This document shows, piece by piece, positions 15,702 through 23,917 of a stretch of DNA of 64,000 nucleotides. A model generated the notes under the pieces. It saw nothing but the letters and a program-made list of their open reading frames with translations. It was not told the DNA's origin and did not search any database. Both the position numbers and the translations under genes were made by a program. The DNA comes from a virus, in IMG/VR virus record IMGVR_UViG_3300018962_000001, positions 1 to 64,000 of that record, one strand, 5' to 3'. Position 1 is the first letter of the stretch. Each line of letters starts with the position of its first letter.

Positions 15702-16000
15702 TGCACGAGCAGTATGACGCGATCGGCACGCTGATCGCCAAAGACGGTTGGCGGAAACCGTCTCCGTACACCAGCACCGAGCGCTTCCGCACGGGTGATC
15801 GCATCCGGCTCAAATGGACCGGCGAGGCCGGGCTTCCCCACATCCACGACAATTCCCGTGCGGAGGTGCTGCGGGTGAACCGGAAACGCCTCCGCATCCG
15901 GGTGATCGGATGCAACACGATCCTCCATATCTATCCCAGCCAGGTACTGGAGATTTGTGAGCGTCCGGTGCCGGTGATGGAGCACACCCATGCAGGATAA
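15701..16000 (+). CDS. hypothetical small beta protein
   Basis: 99 aa from ATG 15701 (TAATG junction, GGGAAGGGAACAGT upstream). Central strands (RIRLKWTG, AEVLRVNRKRLRIRV) resemble an SH3- or KOW-like fold, and the RVNR-x-VxV pattern recalls the protein at 13444. Confidence 0.75.
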   Translation: MHEQYDAIGTLIAKDGWRKPSPYTSTERFRTGDRIRLKWTGEAGLPHIHDNSRAEVLRVNRKRLRIRVIGCNTILHIYPSQVLEICERPVPVMEHTHAG

Positions 16001-16472
16001 CCTGGAACGCGCCCTCCCGCGGGTTGAGTACGAGCGACGGCGCGATCTGATGGAACAGGTCAAAACCATTGATGGCGCGGACGCCCGCCTGGTCGGCCTG
16101 CGCTGCCGGTTCCCGATTATTCAGAATCGCGAAACCGGGGCGGAATACGAATATAGCTGGGAAACCGTGGCTCGGATCTGTGCCGCCGGAGGACACTTTC
16201 AGACCGGCGCGAAAGCGCGGCCCACCGGCCCGATCGATCTCGATACTCCACAAGGGTTTAAGTGGGCACTCCAGGCCGCCGTGGACCTGGCAATCGACGA
16301 CCATGCCACTGCTGAGCCGACACGAACCGCCAAGGACGTGCTCAGTGCGATCCAGGTCCGCGGCAGAGACGAAACGCGGCACCCCATCCGATCCCGGCAC
16401 GGCCATCTCCGCGCGCTGTTGGCAACCTATACAACAACGCGCCAGATGTTGAATGGATGGAATCCACTATGA
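15990..16472 (+). CDS. hypothetical protein
   Basis: 160 aa, unknown. Helical N-terminus, then a central ETVARICAAGGHFQ segment that could be an HTH. ATG 15990 overlaps the previous gene by 11 bp. Confidence 0.75.
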   Translation: MQDNLERALPRVEYERRRDLMEQVKTIDGADARLVGLRCRFPIIQNRETGAEYEYSWETVARICAAGGHFQTGAKARPTGPIDLDTPQGFKWALQAAVDLAIDDHATAEPTRTAKDVLSAIQVRGRDETRHPIRSRHGHLRALLATYTTTRQMLNGWNPL

Positions 16473-16714
16473 CCTACTCGTATAAAGGAGCTACCGCGCA
16501 TACCGCAGCGGAGGTGGTAGGCACCGATACGGTCATCCAGGAGTTTCGCACCCGCCGCGACGCGCGCATCATGGCCGAGGCCGACATGGTTGGAGCGCTG
16601 GCCCGCTTGGCGTGGAAGCCGGTCAAAGTTGGCCGGTGGTGGCGCATTCAGGTCGAGGACGCTTTTTGGCTTGATAGTCATGGCTGGCTATGGGAAAAGG
16701 AGGCACCGGAATGA
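16469..16714 (+). CDS. hypothetical small protein
   Basis: 81 aa from ATG 16469, giving an ATGA overlap with the previous stop (a second ATG lies at 16457). Trp-rich C-terminal half (GRWWRIQVEDAFW). No family recognised. Confidence 0.75.
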   Translation: MTYSYKGATAHTAAEVVGTDTVIQEFRTRRDARIMAEADMVGALARLAWKPVKVGRWWRIQVEDAFWLDSHGWLWEKEAPE

Positions 16715-17172
16715 TCGACCCAGACGGAGCACCCGCACCCGATGATCGCCGCGATGCCCTGCGGGCACGGAAGCTGTCCACGCTCCTACCGTTAGCCCAA
16801 CGTGGGTATATTCGCCTGTGTGTCGCCGCCGATGCTCTGGTGGCCGTCCTGGACCGGCCTGGAGATGACCGGGAGCGCATCGCTGCCGAGCAACGACTGC
16901 TGGAAGCCAACGCGGACCAGAAGGCGATCCTGCTGTATCATCCGGTGGTCGATCCAGCAGCCGATCCGGCAGCCGTGGGATTGCGTCTGATCGCCGTGTG
17001 GGAAAGTCTCGATGAGCGGGGCAAGCAGCTCTATGCTGATCTGTGCGCGGCGACGGATCAGCACCATGTGGTTGCTGGCTACTCGTCCGACCATCCCGAT
17101 CGGCGGGCGACGGAAACGGCGGCGGCGGCGGCGTATCGGGCAATGGCGCAGTATTGGGAGGAAATGCCATGA
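16711..17172 (+). CDS. hypothetical helical protein
   Basis: 153 aa, mostly helical, Ala- and Asp-rich. ATG 16711 follows AAAAGGAGGCACCGGA. A five-Ala run near the C-terminus is encoded by a CGG tract (17117-17133). Confidence 0.75.
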   Translation: MIDPDGAPAPDDRRDALRARKLSTLLPLAQRGYIRLCVAADALVAVLDRPGDDRERIAAEQRLLEANADQKAILLYHPVVDPAADPAAVGLRLIAVWESLDERGKQLYADLCAATDQHHVVAGYSSDHPDRRATETAAAAAYRAMAQYWEEMP

Positions 17173-17477
17173 GTTCCATACGGAAAACCGCCGATCTCGT
17201 TCGCCAATTGGCCCAGGAACATCTCGGTCCCTTGGCGGACCTTGATCCGGCGCTGGTCGCGCGGATTGATGCGATTCTTGATGACCAACCAACCGGGCGA
17301 CATGCCCGGTTGGCGATCGAGGCCGCCGGAATCACTATCAGTGACCGTCACCTCCGGGCACGCTGGAATGCGGCCATGCAGCGCCGACTTCGTTGGATGG
17401 TCGCAGCGGCGGCTGCGAATGGGGAAACACCGCTGATTCTCGCGCACGGGTGCGATCAGAAGGATCTGCCGAGATGA
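17169..17477 (+). CDS. hypothetical protein, possible DNA-binding
   Basis: 102 aa, helical. AAGITISDRHLRARWNAAMQRR near residues 60-80 looks like an HTH. ATG 17169 follows GGGAGGAAATGCC and overlaps the upstream stop by 4 bp. It precedes an excisionase-like gene. Confidence 0.75.
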   Translation: MSSIRKTADLVRQLAQEHLGPLADLDPALVARIDAILDDQPTGRHARLAIEAAGITISDRHLRARWNAAMQRRLRWMVAAAAANGETPLILAHGCDQKDLPR

Positions 17478-17713
17478 TCTTTCAAGCGTTGTCGCCGTGG
17501 CAAGCGGCCCATGTCGTGAAGCGGAGTCCCGATGCCATCCGCCGGGCGTATCGATCCGGCAAGCTCCCGGCCCGCAACCTGGGCACCGCAACCCGGCCCC
17601 AGTACGTTATTGATCGGGACGACCTGTTGCGGTGGCACGCGGCGAATCCGCCGCGTGCCACGCGCAGGCAACCCCAGGAGGCTCCTGATGTCTCAGAATC
17701 TTCCCGACCCTGA
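17474..17713 (+). CDS. excisionase-like HTH protein
   Basis: 79 aa. It matches the HTH_17/MerR-like excisionase layout: LSPWQAAHVVKRSPDAIRR (residues 6-24), a wing with SGKLPARNLG, then YVIDRDDLLRWHAAN. Such proteins bind DNA as recombination directionality factors or small transcription regulators. No integrase is in the window, so regulation is as likely as excision. It could bind the shared promoter operators. Confidence 0.85.
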   Translation: MIFQALSPWQAAHVVKRSPDAIRRAYRSGKLPARNLGTATRPQYVIDRDDLLRWHAANPPRATRRQPQEAPDVSESSRP

Positions 17714-17942
17714 GTCCGATTTGGCAGAGTCCGTGCGCGAGCTTGCGGATCGGCTGCACGTCGTCGCACGGTACCCGTATCTCTTGGAAGGACAACTCCA
17801 GAAAACCGACCCCCTGATTCGAGCCGCGGTTCGTGCGTTTGTCGGCGAGATGGAGCAGTATCTTGCGGTCCACACCTTTGCGCTCACCCTGGCTGAAGCC
17901 ACTACGTCACCGCCTCCGGAGACTCCTGATGGATGCGGTTGA
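17688..17942 (+). CDS. hypothetical helical protein
   Basis: 84 aa, acidic and helical (DLAESVRELADRLHVVARY). ATG 17688 follows CCAGGAGGCTCCTG and overlaps the previous gene by 26 bp. No family. Confidence 0.75.
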   Translation: MSQNLPDPESDLAESVRELADRLHVVARYPYLLEGQLQKTDPLIRAAVRAFVGEMEQYLAVHTFALTLAEATTSPPPETPDGCG

Positions 17943-18228
17943 GCAGATCGATCGGATGGGGGATGCCACCGTGGCGGATTGGGCGGCCACGGTGCGGCAG
18001 TGTTGGGTCCGCGCGTGCGAAGCCGATGGGATTGATCCGGCGGCGGCGGCGGTCGTCTTTTCTGCCGACAACCCGGTGGTTCTCTACTTAAATCGGGCGA
18101 TCCAGTCGTACCAAGAAGCGCTGGCGAATCGTACCGCGTTCGGATACACCGGTCTCGTCATTACCGGGGGGAAGGCCAAGATTCCCCCACCAGTGAAAGG
18201 AACCCGTCGTGGAAAAAAGCCCGTGTGA
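17929..18228 (+). CDS. hypothetical protein
   Basis: 99 aa, unknown. Helical N-terminus, a (CGG)n-encoded Ala run at residues 37-40, and a basic C-terminal tail (KGTRRGKKPV). Overlaps the upstream gene by 14 bp. Confidence 0.75.
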   Translation: MDAVEQIDRMGDATVADWAATVRQCWVRACEADGIDPAAAAVVFSADNPVVLYLNRAIQSYQEALANRTAFGYTGLVITGGKAKIPPPVKGTRRGKKPV

Positions 18229-18736
18229 GGTTGGCACCCCGGCCAGCCGTGGCTACCAGGCCGCCGCTGCGATGTATGGAGTACGCAGGGAAATGGGGCA
18301 CGCCCATGAGGATGCTCTGCGGAGCGCCACGGCCATCACCATCTTGTACGTCCCCCCATCAGAGGCGCGGGAGATCGCCGCACGCGCGGCCCTGCTTTGG
18401 GCACGAAGCCATGAGCGGGATCACCTCGGTGCGCGACTCCACGCCTGGGGGGAAAGTCGCCGGGTTCCTGGCGTCCCTCGCCCCGCCGCCGATCGATCCG
18501 GCACATGGCGACTCACCTGCCTCATCGATGCGTGTTGTTTCCAAACATGCTCCTTGATCGCGATGCAGGAACATCAGATGGATGCGCATGGGATCTCGCG
18601 CCGCGATCTTATGCTGGCCGAACGCTGGCCCGTCGATGATGGTCTCGACCACTACCAGTGGAGCTTCCCAAGCCAGGACCAGCTCCCCAGTATGCACGCC
18701 GATCGAATTACCCGCCCCACCGAACAGCACCCCTAG
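18209..18736 (+). CDS. hypothetical protein
   Basis: 175 aa from GTG 18209, which follows AAAGGAACCCGTC. Helical first half with an Ala/Arg pattern. CLIDACCFQTC at about 104-114 gives four Cys that may bind metal. Last gene of the 15300-18736 cassette. Confidence 0.75.
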   Translation: MEKSPCEVGTPASRGYQAAAAMYGVRREMGHAHEDALRSATAITILYVPPSEAREIAARAALLWARSHERDHLGARLHAWGESRRVPGVPRPAADRSGTWRLTCLIDACCFQTCSLIAMQEHQMDAHGISRRDLMLAERWPVDDGLDHYQWSFPSQDQLPSMHADRITRPTEQHP

Positions 18737-18811
18737 ACGTGGACCATGATCAGAGCGGCGACAGTGGGGCACGTCTGCCCGTCCAACCCTGTATGATCTC
18801 TGTATAACCCC

Positions 18812-18840
18812 TTGACGACCTCGGCCCGCTCCGGTAAGAT
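18812..18840 (+). promoter_or_regulatory. promoter, phage family (degenerate spacer)
   Basis: CCCC then TTGACG (18812-18817), 17-bp spacer without clean GCGC half-sites, TAAGAT (18835-18840). Heads 18867-20683. The 130-bp gap around it contains nothing else recognised. Confidence 0.8.
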
Positions 18841-18866
18841 GCGTGCGTAGCAGAAAGAGGAGCAAG

Positions 18867-19187
18867 ATGTTTCGACGACCACGCCGGGCCAGTGAGCCGG
18901 TTGATCCGCAGCTTGAACAGCGGATGCGTGAGCAGGACTGGGCCTTTACGGAAACGGATCTCCAGGCAATGGCGGCCCATGTTCGATCGACCAATAGCCG
19001 CACCCGGACCCTGACGGGTCGGGCCACACGCACGTTACCGGGACTGGGGCCAGTGAGCTTGATGGACAGCCCGAACGGCTGGATCTTACTTCGGGAACGC
19101 ACCGCTCTGGTAGTCGGGGATATGGCGACCATTAAGCGGTATATTCGACAGCAGCAAGGATTCCCTGATCCCCCGGAGGAAGCATGA
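18867..19187 (+). CDS. hypothetical protein
   Basis: 106 aa, unknown. Basic N-terminus (MFRRPRRASE), helical middle, and beta C-terminal half with SPNGWILLRERTALVVGD. ATG 18867 follows AAGAGGAGCAAG. Confidence 0.8.
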   Translation: MFRRPRRASEPVDPQLEQRMREQDWAFTETDLQAMAAHVRSTNSRTRTLTGRATRTLPGLGPVSLMDSPNGWILLRERTALVVGDMATIKRYIRQQQGFPDPPEEA

Positions 19188-19339
19188 GGGGACGGACGCG
19201 CGCCTGGGCACGCTACCGGCTGGAATCGTGGGCACGGCTCATGGGGATCAGTTGGCGCATCCGGTGGCGCATGGCGCACCAATCGCTGACTCGGCGACGA
19301 TCAACACCATCTGTGGAGGCACCGCATGCGGGCAAATGA
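19184..19339 (+). CDS. 51-aa very basic Arg/Trp-rich peptide
   Basis: Read directly from the sequence: ATG 19184 (ATGA overlap with the previous stop, CGGAGGAAGC upstream) to TGA 19337-19339, overlapping the next gene by 14 bp. About one residue in four is Arg, with several Trp (RAWARYRLESWARLMG). It resembles nucleic-acid-binding or membrane-active peptides; function unknown. Confidence 0.65.
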   Translation: MRGRTRAWARYRLESWARLMGISWRIRWRMAHQSLTRRRSTPSVEAPHAGK

Positions 19340-20141
19340 ATTTACGTATTATCGCTGGTTCAATCTGATCAGTCCTGAAGCACGGTTTCTGACCAATATT
19401 CTGGATCGCTATACGATCCAAACCATCATCGATCCGTGGAATCAATGGACGGAAGATCAGATTCCAGCAGCACGGGTCTTACCGTTTAACCTGGATGCCC
19501 ACGGCCACTATCTTAGGCCGGTGCTCATGGAGGCGTTGCACTGGATTGAATCACATCCGCGCCTGCGGAAACCGGAGAAGGGTCCCGTGCTCCGCTTAGT
19601 TGCCGCGTATCGTACGGGGATGCCCACGTCCACTGATCACGAGGGCGGGGGGTATCGGACCTGGGATGAGATCGCGGCAGCGATCGGGACATCATCGAAG
19701 TATGCGCAAACCCTGGGCGGGTGGGCGTTTCGGATCTTGCGCCATCGGAGTGATGGCAATCCGGTAGCGCCCATGTTAAATGTGTACCATCAAGCCCATG
19801 CATTATTGTTAGCCGATGGCGTGCCGGACTATCCTCCCCCCGGACTCTTCCGGTGCGCCCGGTGTTATCGTCCGTGGGCCGGGGATCTCCTGTTTCGGCC
19901 AGGGCCGCGCGACGAGGGTGGCGTGCCCAATCCCGGCCACTGGGATACGATGGAGTGCCCCGACCCGCAGTGCCGCGGAGCACTGCGCACTGTCATGCCA
20001 CCGTGGAACGAGCACGACTCCACCGTGTATCCGTTCCAACGAACGCGAGACGGCTATGCCGTGGTGCCGAACACGCCGGACGAGCTGCGCCAGCTGCGGG
20101 AGGGTGAGGATGCCCAAAAGGTGAAGGTGGTGGTGCGATGA
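19326..20141 (+). CDS. hypothetical protein with zinc ribbon
   Basis: 271 aa. The N-terminal half is helical with an HTH-like segment (TWDEIAAAIGTSSKYAQTLGG near 112-132). The second half has CARCYRPW near 177 and CPDPQC near 210, a two-knuckle zinc ribbon. Predicted DNA- or RNA-binding; no named family. Confidence 0.8.
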   Translation: MRANEFTYYRWFNLISPEARFLTNILDRYTIQTIIDPWNQWTEDQIPAARVLPFNLDAHGHYLRPVLMEALHWIESHPRLRKPEKGPVLRLVAAYRTGMPTSTDHEGGGYRTWDEIAAAIGTSSKYAQTLGGWAFRILRHRSDGNPVAPMLNVYHQAHALLLADGVPDYPPPGLFRCARCYRPWAGDLLFRPGPRDEGGVPNPGHWDTMECPDPQCRGALRTVMPPWNEHDSTVYPFQRTRDGYAVVPNTPDELRQLREGEDAQKVKVVVR

Positions 20142-20683
20142 CGAGTGATCCCGACTATCCCTACAAACGCTTCCTTGATCTGGTTGCTGCCGCGCTGGAA
20201 CGTGGGGATACGACCAGCGCGGTGGCAATCATTCGTCCGTTTCTGGATAAAGTCGTCGATCGGGCACGGCACTTCCTGGCCTTGCCCCTGGACGACATCA
20301 TCGATGATGCCGCTGATGCGGCGTCGGAAACCGCAGATCTCCAACGCATTGCTGCGCGACGGGCGGTGCGCACCTGGCAAACCGGGCAGGAGTGGATTGC
20401 CGAGCAAGAAGCTGCCGGAGCTACCGCGATTCAGGCGCGGGTCGCGGCCCAGGGAGGACCGCCGCCGCCGCCGGAGTCCCCTGGTCCCGCCACGCCACCC
20501 GTTCCTCCACGAAATCGCGCCGTGCGTCGTCCCGGAGTAAGCCCACTCGCCGAAGTCGAGGATATTCCAATCCCGCCCCTCGCAACACGTGACTCCAACG
20601 ACCCATCGCCCGCGCTGCGCCAGGTTGATCCCGCCGAGGTCGAGCGGCTGCGCGCGGCGATGGACTCGGAAGATTATCTTTAA
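20138..20683 (+). CDS. hypothetical protein with Pro-rich linker
   Basis: 181 aa. Helical residues 1-108, then a Pro-rich linker whose five prolines come from a (CCG)n tract (20461-20475), and an acidic helical C-terminal peptide. Perhaps an adaptor that docks through its C-terminus. Last gene of its cassette. Confidence 0.75.
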   Translation: MTSDPDYPYKRFLDLVAAALERGDTTSAVAIIRPFLDKVVDRARHFLALPLDDIIDDAADAASETADLQRIAARRAVRTWQTGQEWIAEQEAAGATAIQARVAAQGGPPPPPESPGPATPPVPPRNRAVRRPGVSPLAEVEDIPIPPLATRDSNDPSPALRQVDPAEVERLRAAMDSEDYL

Positions 20684-20697
20684 CCCGATCTTACCCC

Positions 20698-20726
20698 TTG
20701 ACGTGCGCGTGCCTACGCGGTAAGCT
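20698..20726 (+). promoter_or_regulatory. promoter, phage family
   Basis: CCCC then TTGACG (20698-20703), spacer TGCGCG...ACGCGG, TAAGCT (20721-20726). Heads 20759-22025. Confidence 0.88.
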
Positions 20727-20758
20727 GTCCAGCAGACGAAGCACGAAAGGATACGAGG

Positions 20759-21433
20759 ATGATCGATACACAGACCTTCCGATTTAACCTGAAACAGATC
20801 GCTGCCCATGTTGATCACGCCAAAACGACGAGTTCCGACCCGCAGCTGTTGTTTGTCCATGATCAGGGCTGGTACCTGATGAGCAACGGCGATTATGCCT
20901 CCCGTCCGCCGGTCGTCTATGCCGCCGGATCAGGGCCGAACGACGGAGGGTATGGTGATGATTTTGCTGAGCCGTTGCCCATCGCCGACTTTGAAGCGGC
21001 CCTGGCCGGTGGCGGAACCAGCCTGACGATCAAGGTCAAGGATCTCGGACTCGATGAAGGAATCAGCTTTCAACTTGGTTATACCCAGATCATTCGCCCC
21101 GAAGATGTGACTCCCCGGATACGCGCGGAGGCCATGTTCAAAGGCGCAGCGGCAAAGGCCCGCAAGTGTCCCGGCGGGTGCCGGTTCACGATCCAGGACC
21201 GGCCCTGGCTCCTGCGGTTCATGGGAGGGCAGACCTATAGCATTGCCCCGCTGAGCAGCGCCGAACGACCGCAGCATGGAAGTCGTAAACAGATCATCAC
21301 GATCATGGAGCGGTTGTATCAGGATGGCTCACCCGCGCCCCACTCGACGCCTACGGCACCACCATCCTCCGCCGCGCAGCCTGCGCGTAGGCCCCGGCAA
21401 GGCACAACGCCGCTTGTGCCGCTTAAAAAGTAA
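20759..21433 (+). CDS. DUF3085-like phage protein
   Basis: 224 aa. FVHDQGWYLMSNGDYA at about 32-47 resembles the core of DUF3085 proteins, found in phages and plasmids with unknown function; this match is from memory of the pattern. A second conserved-looking block is KARKCPGGCRF near 135. The C-terminus is low-complexity Pro/Ala/Arg. ATG follows AAAGGATACGAGG. Confidence 0.75.
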   Translation: MIDTQTFRFNLKQIAAHVDHAKTTSSDPQLLFVHDQGWYLMSNGDYASRPPVVYAAGSGPNDGGYGDDFAEPLPIADFEAALAGGGTSLTIKVKDLGLDEGISFQLGYTQIIRPEDVTPRIRAEAMFKGAAAKARKCPGGCRFTIQDRPWLLRFMGGQTYSIAPLSSAERPQHGSRKQIITIMERLYQDGSPAPHSTPTAPPSSAAQPARRPRQGTTPLVPLKK

Positions 21434-21438
21434 TACCT

Positions 21439-21690
21439 ATGCCGCCATCTTCTGAATCAGAACCCAGGAGCGTTCTCGCGGTCCTGGGCGACTTGCACCG
21501 AAAATGCCATGCCCACGGAAAGGCGTTTCAGCGGACCTTCGGGGTGCCAATCACCCCGTTTATCGACATCGGCTTTGATGTGGTCGCCTTCGATGCCTGG
21601 CTTGGGGTTCCCGACGATCGTTCTACCGAGGATGTGGTGCGCGAGCGGTTTGGTGACGACGCTGTTGCGCTAATCTATCGATTGATCTAA
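21439..21690 (+). CDS. hypothetical small protein
   Basis: 83 aa, acidic, unknown. VLAVLGDLHRKCHAHGKAF near the N-terminus, then a helical acidic C-terminus. It starts 5 bp after the upstream stop without an obvious strong ribosome-binding site, so coupling by reinitiation is likely. Confidence 0.7.
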   Translation: MPPSSESEPRSVLAVLGDLHRKCHAHGKAFQRTFGVPITPFIDIGFDVVAFDAWLGVPDDRSTEDVVRERFGDDAVALIYRLI

Positions 21691-21710
21691 GCCGCCGCAA
21701 GGAGTCACCC

Positions 21711-22025
21711 ATGCCGCCTCGGATTACCGATCAGGCAATGGCCGCGTTTATGGTCAGCCTGCCGTGGATGTCAATGATGAGCCACCCAACGCAGGCGGTC
21801 ATCTGCGGAGCCATGATTCATTTCGGCATTTCGGAGCGTGCGGCAGCGCGCTTGTATGGCCGCGTGACTGAGCGGGGGTTGGTCCAGCGTCAATGGGAGG
21901 ATCGGTGGAGCAAAACGCACCGAGATGGAGCGCTGAGTCCAGGCGGCTGGCTGGCGCTCACGCGGTATCAGCGGTGGACCTACCCTGACTCCCAACCCGG
22001 CCAGGTGGACGCCGAAACCCCTTGA
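21711..22025 (+). CDS. hypothetical protein, possible winged helix
   Basis: 104 aa. FGISERAAARLYGRVTERGLVQRQW looks like an HTH plus wing. ATG 21711 follows GCAAGGAGTCACCC. The stop TGA (22023-22025) lies inside the -35 box of the next promoter. Confidence 0.75.
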   Translation: MPPRITDQAMAAFMVSLPWMSMMSHPTQAVICGAMIHFGISERAAARLYGRVTERGLVQRQWEDRWSKTHRDGALSPGGWLALTRYQRWTYPDSQPGQVDAETP

Positions 22026-22050
22026 CATACGCTAGGTACTGCGCTAAGCT
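22022..22050 (+). promoter_or_regulatory. promoter overlapping upstream stop codon
   Basis: CCCC then TTGACA (22022-22027), 17-bp spacer ending TGCGC, TAAGCT (22045-22050). The preceding gene ends on the TGA of the -35. Heads 22073-24752. Confidence 0.9.
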
Positions 22051-22072
22051 TATAGCAATGAAGGAGGACACG

Positions 22073-22528
22073 ATGCCCATGCAGCCGAATGATGCCGCCG
22101 CGACGAAGATTCGACGTGACTATGAAACGCGCGTGTGGTTTGCCACAGCTCGGATTACGGAAGCCGCTGCGGTGTTTTGTTTTGACCTGTTGTATCACGG
22201 CTATCTGCCGGACTTCAACGACGTGCCAGGCAATATAGACGCGATCGAAGCGGCGGCGGCGGACTTTTACGAGATCGACGAGGGAGATGTCGAACTGGGC
22301 GACCCAGAACGCGCCGCCTACGGCATCTGGGAGCGTCTGGGGAAGCCCCTCGCCGACGACGCGGCCCGCACGCGCATTGCAACCGTCGAAGACCGGATCG
22401 CGATGGATGCCGAGGAGTGGGAGTCGTGGTTTCCCCCAATCCAGCCGTATTTCGAGGAGCGACGGATTCTGAGTCCGAAGCGCGAAAGCGAGACGATCGA
22501 TGGCCCTGCTTCCACGACACGAGGATAG
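22073..22528 (+). CDS. hypothetical protein
   Basis: 151 aa, acidic. ATG 22073 follows AAGGAGGACACG, 23 nt from the -10; earlier in-frame ATGs lie over the ribosome-binding site or promoter. Ala run at a CGG tract (22250-22262). No family. Confidence 0.78.
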   Translation: MPMQPNDAAATKIRRDYETRVWFATARITEAAAVFCFDLLYHGYLPDFNDVPGNIDAIEAAAADFYEIDEGDVELGDPERAAYGIWERLGKPLADDAARTRIATVEDRIAMDAEEWESWFPPIQPYFEERRILSPKRESETIDGPASTTRG

Positions 22529-22679
22529 CTTTTTCTGGAACGGCAAGCTCAGTGCGGAGCGAAAGCAGCAGATTATCACGTTCCTTCAGCAGCTCCCGCC
22601 AGAGCAACAAGATCTCATCAAAGATCTGCTGGATGACCAACGTGCGGAGACGAAATGGGAATGCAGCGATCCCGATTAA
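22500..22679 (+). CDS. 59-aa helical protein
   Basis: Read directly: ATG 22500 to TAA 22677-22679, overlapping the previous gene by 29 bp. Strongly helical and Gln/Leu-rich (KQQIITFLQQLPPEQQDLIK). Codon use matches neighbours and it fills an otherwise empty 150-bp gap. Confidence 0.65.
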   Translation: MALLPRHEDSFFWNGKLSAERKQQIITFLQQLPPEQQDLIKDLLDDQRAETKWECSDPD

Positions 22680-22702
22680 TGACCGATGAGCAAGGAGAAT
22701 CC

Positions 22703-22960
22703 ATGCGGTACCTCGTCACCGGCCTGCCCTACGCGCGGGCCATCCAATTACAGGCGGCGCTTAATAGCGCCGGGATCGATGCTGGAATCATCCCCAGCGC
22801 GCTGGGGATCTACCCGACCGAGGACCAAACCGCAACCATGCAGAGCATCTGCGCGCAGTTCGACACCGAGGCGGTCCAGGGTTATACCAACACCGAGGCG
22901 CGCATCGAAAGCCTCCGTCAATCCATGTATCCAGCTGACCACAACGAGAGTGCAGGGTAG
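22703..22960 (+). CDS. hypothetical protein
   Basis: 85 aa from ATG 22703, which follows AAGGAGAATCC. Beta-alpha start (YLVTGLPYARAIQLQAAL) like a ferredoxin-fold domain. No family. Confidence 0.75.
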   Translation: MRYLVTGLPYARAIQLQAALNSAGIDAGIIPSALGIYPTEDQTATMQSICAQFDTEAVQGYTNTEARIESLRQSMYPADHNESAG

Positions 22961-22961
22961 T

Positions 22962-23255
22962 ATGGCCGAATCCATGCCCCCTGCGGCGATCGACGACTCG
23001 CCATCGCAGATGCGATCAGCCACCGAGATCGCGGATCAGATCGCCAAGCTTGAACGGCGCAGTCAGGAATTGCACGCACTCTTACTCCAACACTGCCGCG
23101 ATGTGGTCCATCCACAGCTTGTGGATGATCGACCAAGTTTCTGGCAGATTACTGAGACGATCGCGCGCTGGCGACGCGAGGCCGAACGAATCGATGATCA
23201 ACTCCGAGTCCTGAAGTGGGTGAGTGGCAAATACGAGGTGTTTCCGTGGCATTAG
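22962..23255 (+). CDS. coiled-coil protein
   Basis: 97 aa. Two long helices rich in Arg, Glu and Leu (ADQIAKLERRSQELHALL and RWRREAERIDDQLRVLKW) are predicted to form a coiled coil. Start ATG 22962 comes 1 bp after the upstream stop. Confidence 0.7.
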   Translation: MAESMPPAAIDDSPSQMRSATEIADQIAKLERRSQELHALLLQHCRDVVHPQLVDDRPSFWQITETIARWRREAERIDDQLRVLKWVSGKYEVFPWH

Positions 23256-23276
23256 CCACCAGATGGGAGAACAGGG

Positions 23277-23582
23277 ATGGGACAACGATTTACCCCTAGT
23301 GAGCCGCCGAAGGCCGGGATCAGCTTGAAGCTTTGGATCTGGTTTACCAATCAAGCATTTCTGATTCCGCACCGCAGCCAGGAAAAACCGCAGGGCGTTC
23401 CTCCAGATGGCCTGTATGTGATTCGACCTGGGGCGGTGCAACGGAATCACGGTGCGGCCAGCTACGAGATTCGCTGGCAAGGGACCGCGTTTTTGGTCCA
23501 TGAAGCAACCGAAACCCTGAACCGCCCGTTACAGCTCAACATCGCCGACACGATTCATTCGATCTGTAGTTATTCCATTTAA
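23277..23582 (+). CDS. hypothetical beta protein
   Basis: 101 aa with several predicted strands (LKLWIWFTN, GLYVIRPG, YEIRWQGTAFLVHE). ATG 23277 follows GGGAGAACAGGG. Unknown function. Confidence 0.75.
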   Translation: MGQRFTPSEPPKAGISLKLWIWFTNQAFLIPHRSQEKPQGVPPDGLYVIRPGAVQRNHGAASYEIRWQGTAFLVHEATETLNRPLQLNIADTIHSICSYSI

Positions 23583-23596
23583 CAGGAGCCTGGATC

Positions 23597-23917
23597 ATGA
23601 CTCGGATGATGCGCCCGTGGGCAATCCTGCGTCCCCTGTTAGTCGCGCAGGGCGGAACCCACCTCATCCCGGCAGATCGCCGCCAGCCCGATCGCATGAT
23701 CGCGCAGGTCTATCGCACGCTGCCGGACGGGAAGATTCAAGTCCGTGAGCTGGAGCCGAGCCGCCGGGCCGACTATTGGCGACCCATCTATCGCTGGGTG
23801 ACCGTCGACTCAATTCCGAGCGCGGCGATCACGCTGGACACTGCCGCGAGTGGATTCGGGCAGGCGACCTGCCCAACCGAGCGCGCCGAGGAGATCGCGT
23901 ATGCCCAGGCCATCTGA
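23597..23917 (+). CDS. hypothetical protein
   Basis: 106 aa, unknown, mostly beta with charged loops. ATG 23597 follows AACAGGAGCCTGGATC. Overlaps the next gene by 17 bp. Confidence 0.75.
   Translation: MTRMMRPWAILRPLLVAQGGTHLIPADRRQPDRMIAQVYRTLPDGKIQVRELEPSRRADYWRPIYRWVTVDSIPSAAITLDTAASGFGQATCPTERAEEIAYAQAI

Noticed and set aside
17474-17713. Integration module (excisionase plus integrase)
   Set aside because: The HTH protein looks excisionase-like, but no tyrosine or serine recombinase motifs or attachment-site repeat were seen, so lysogeny is not claimed.
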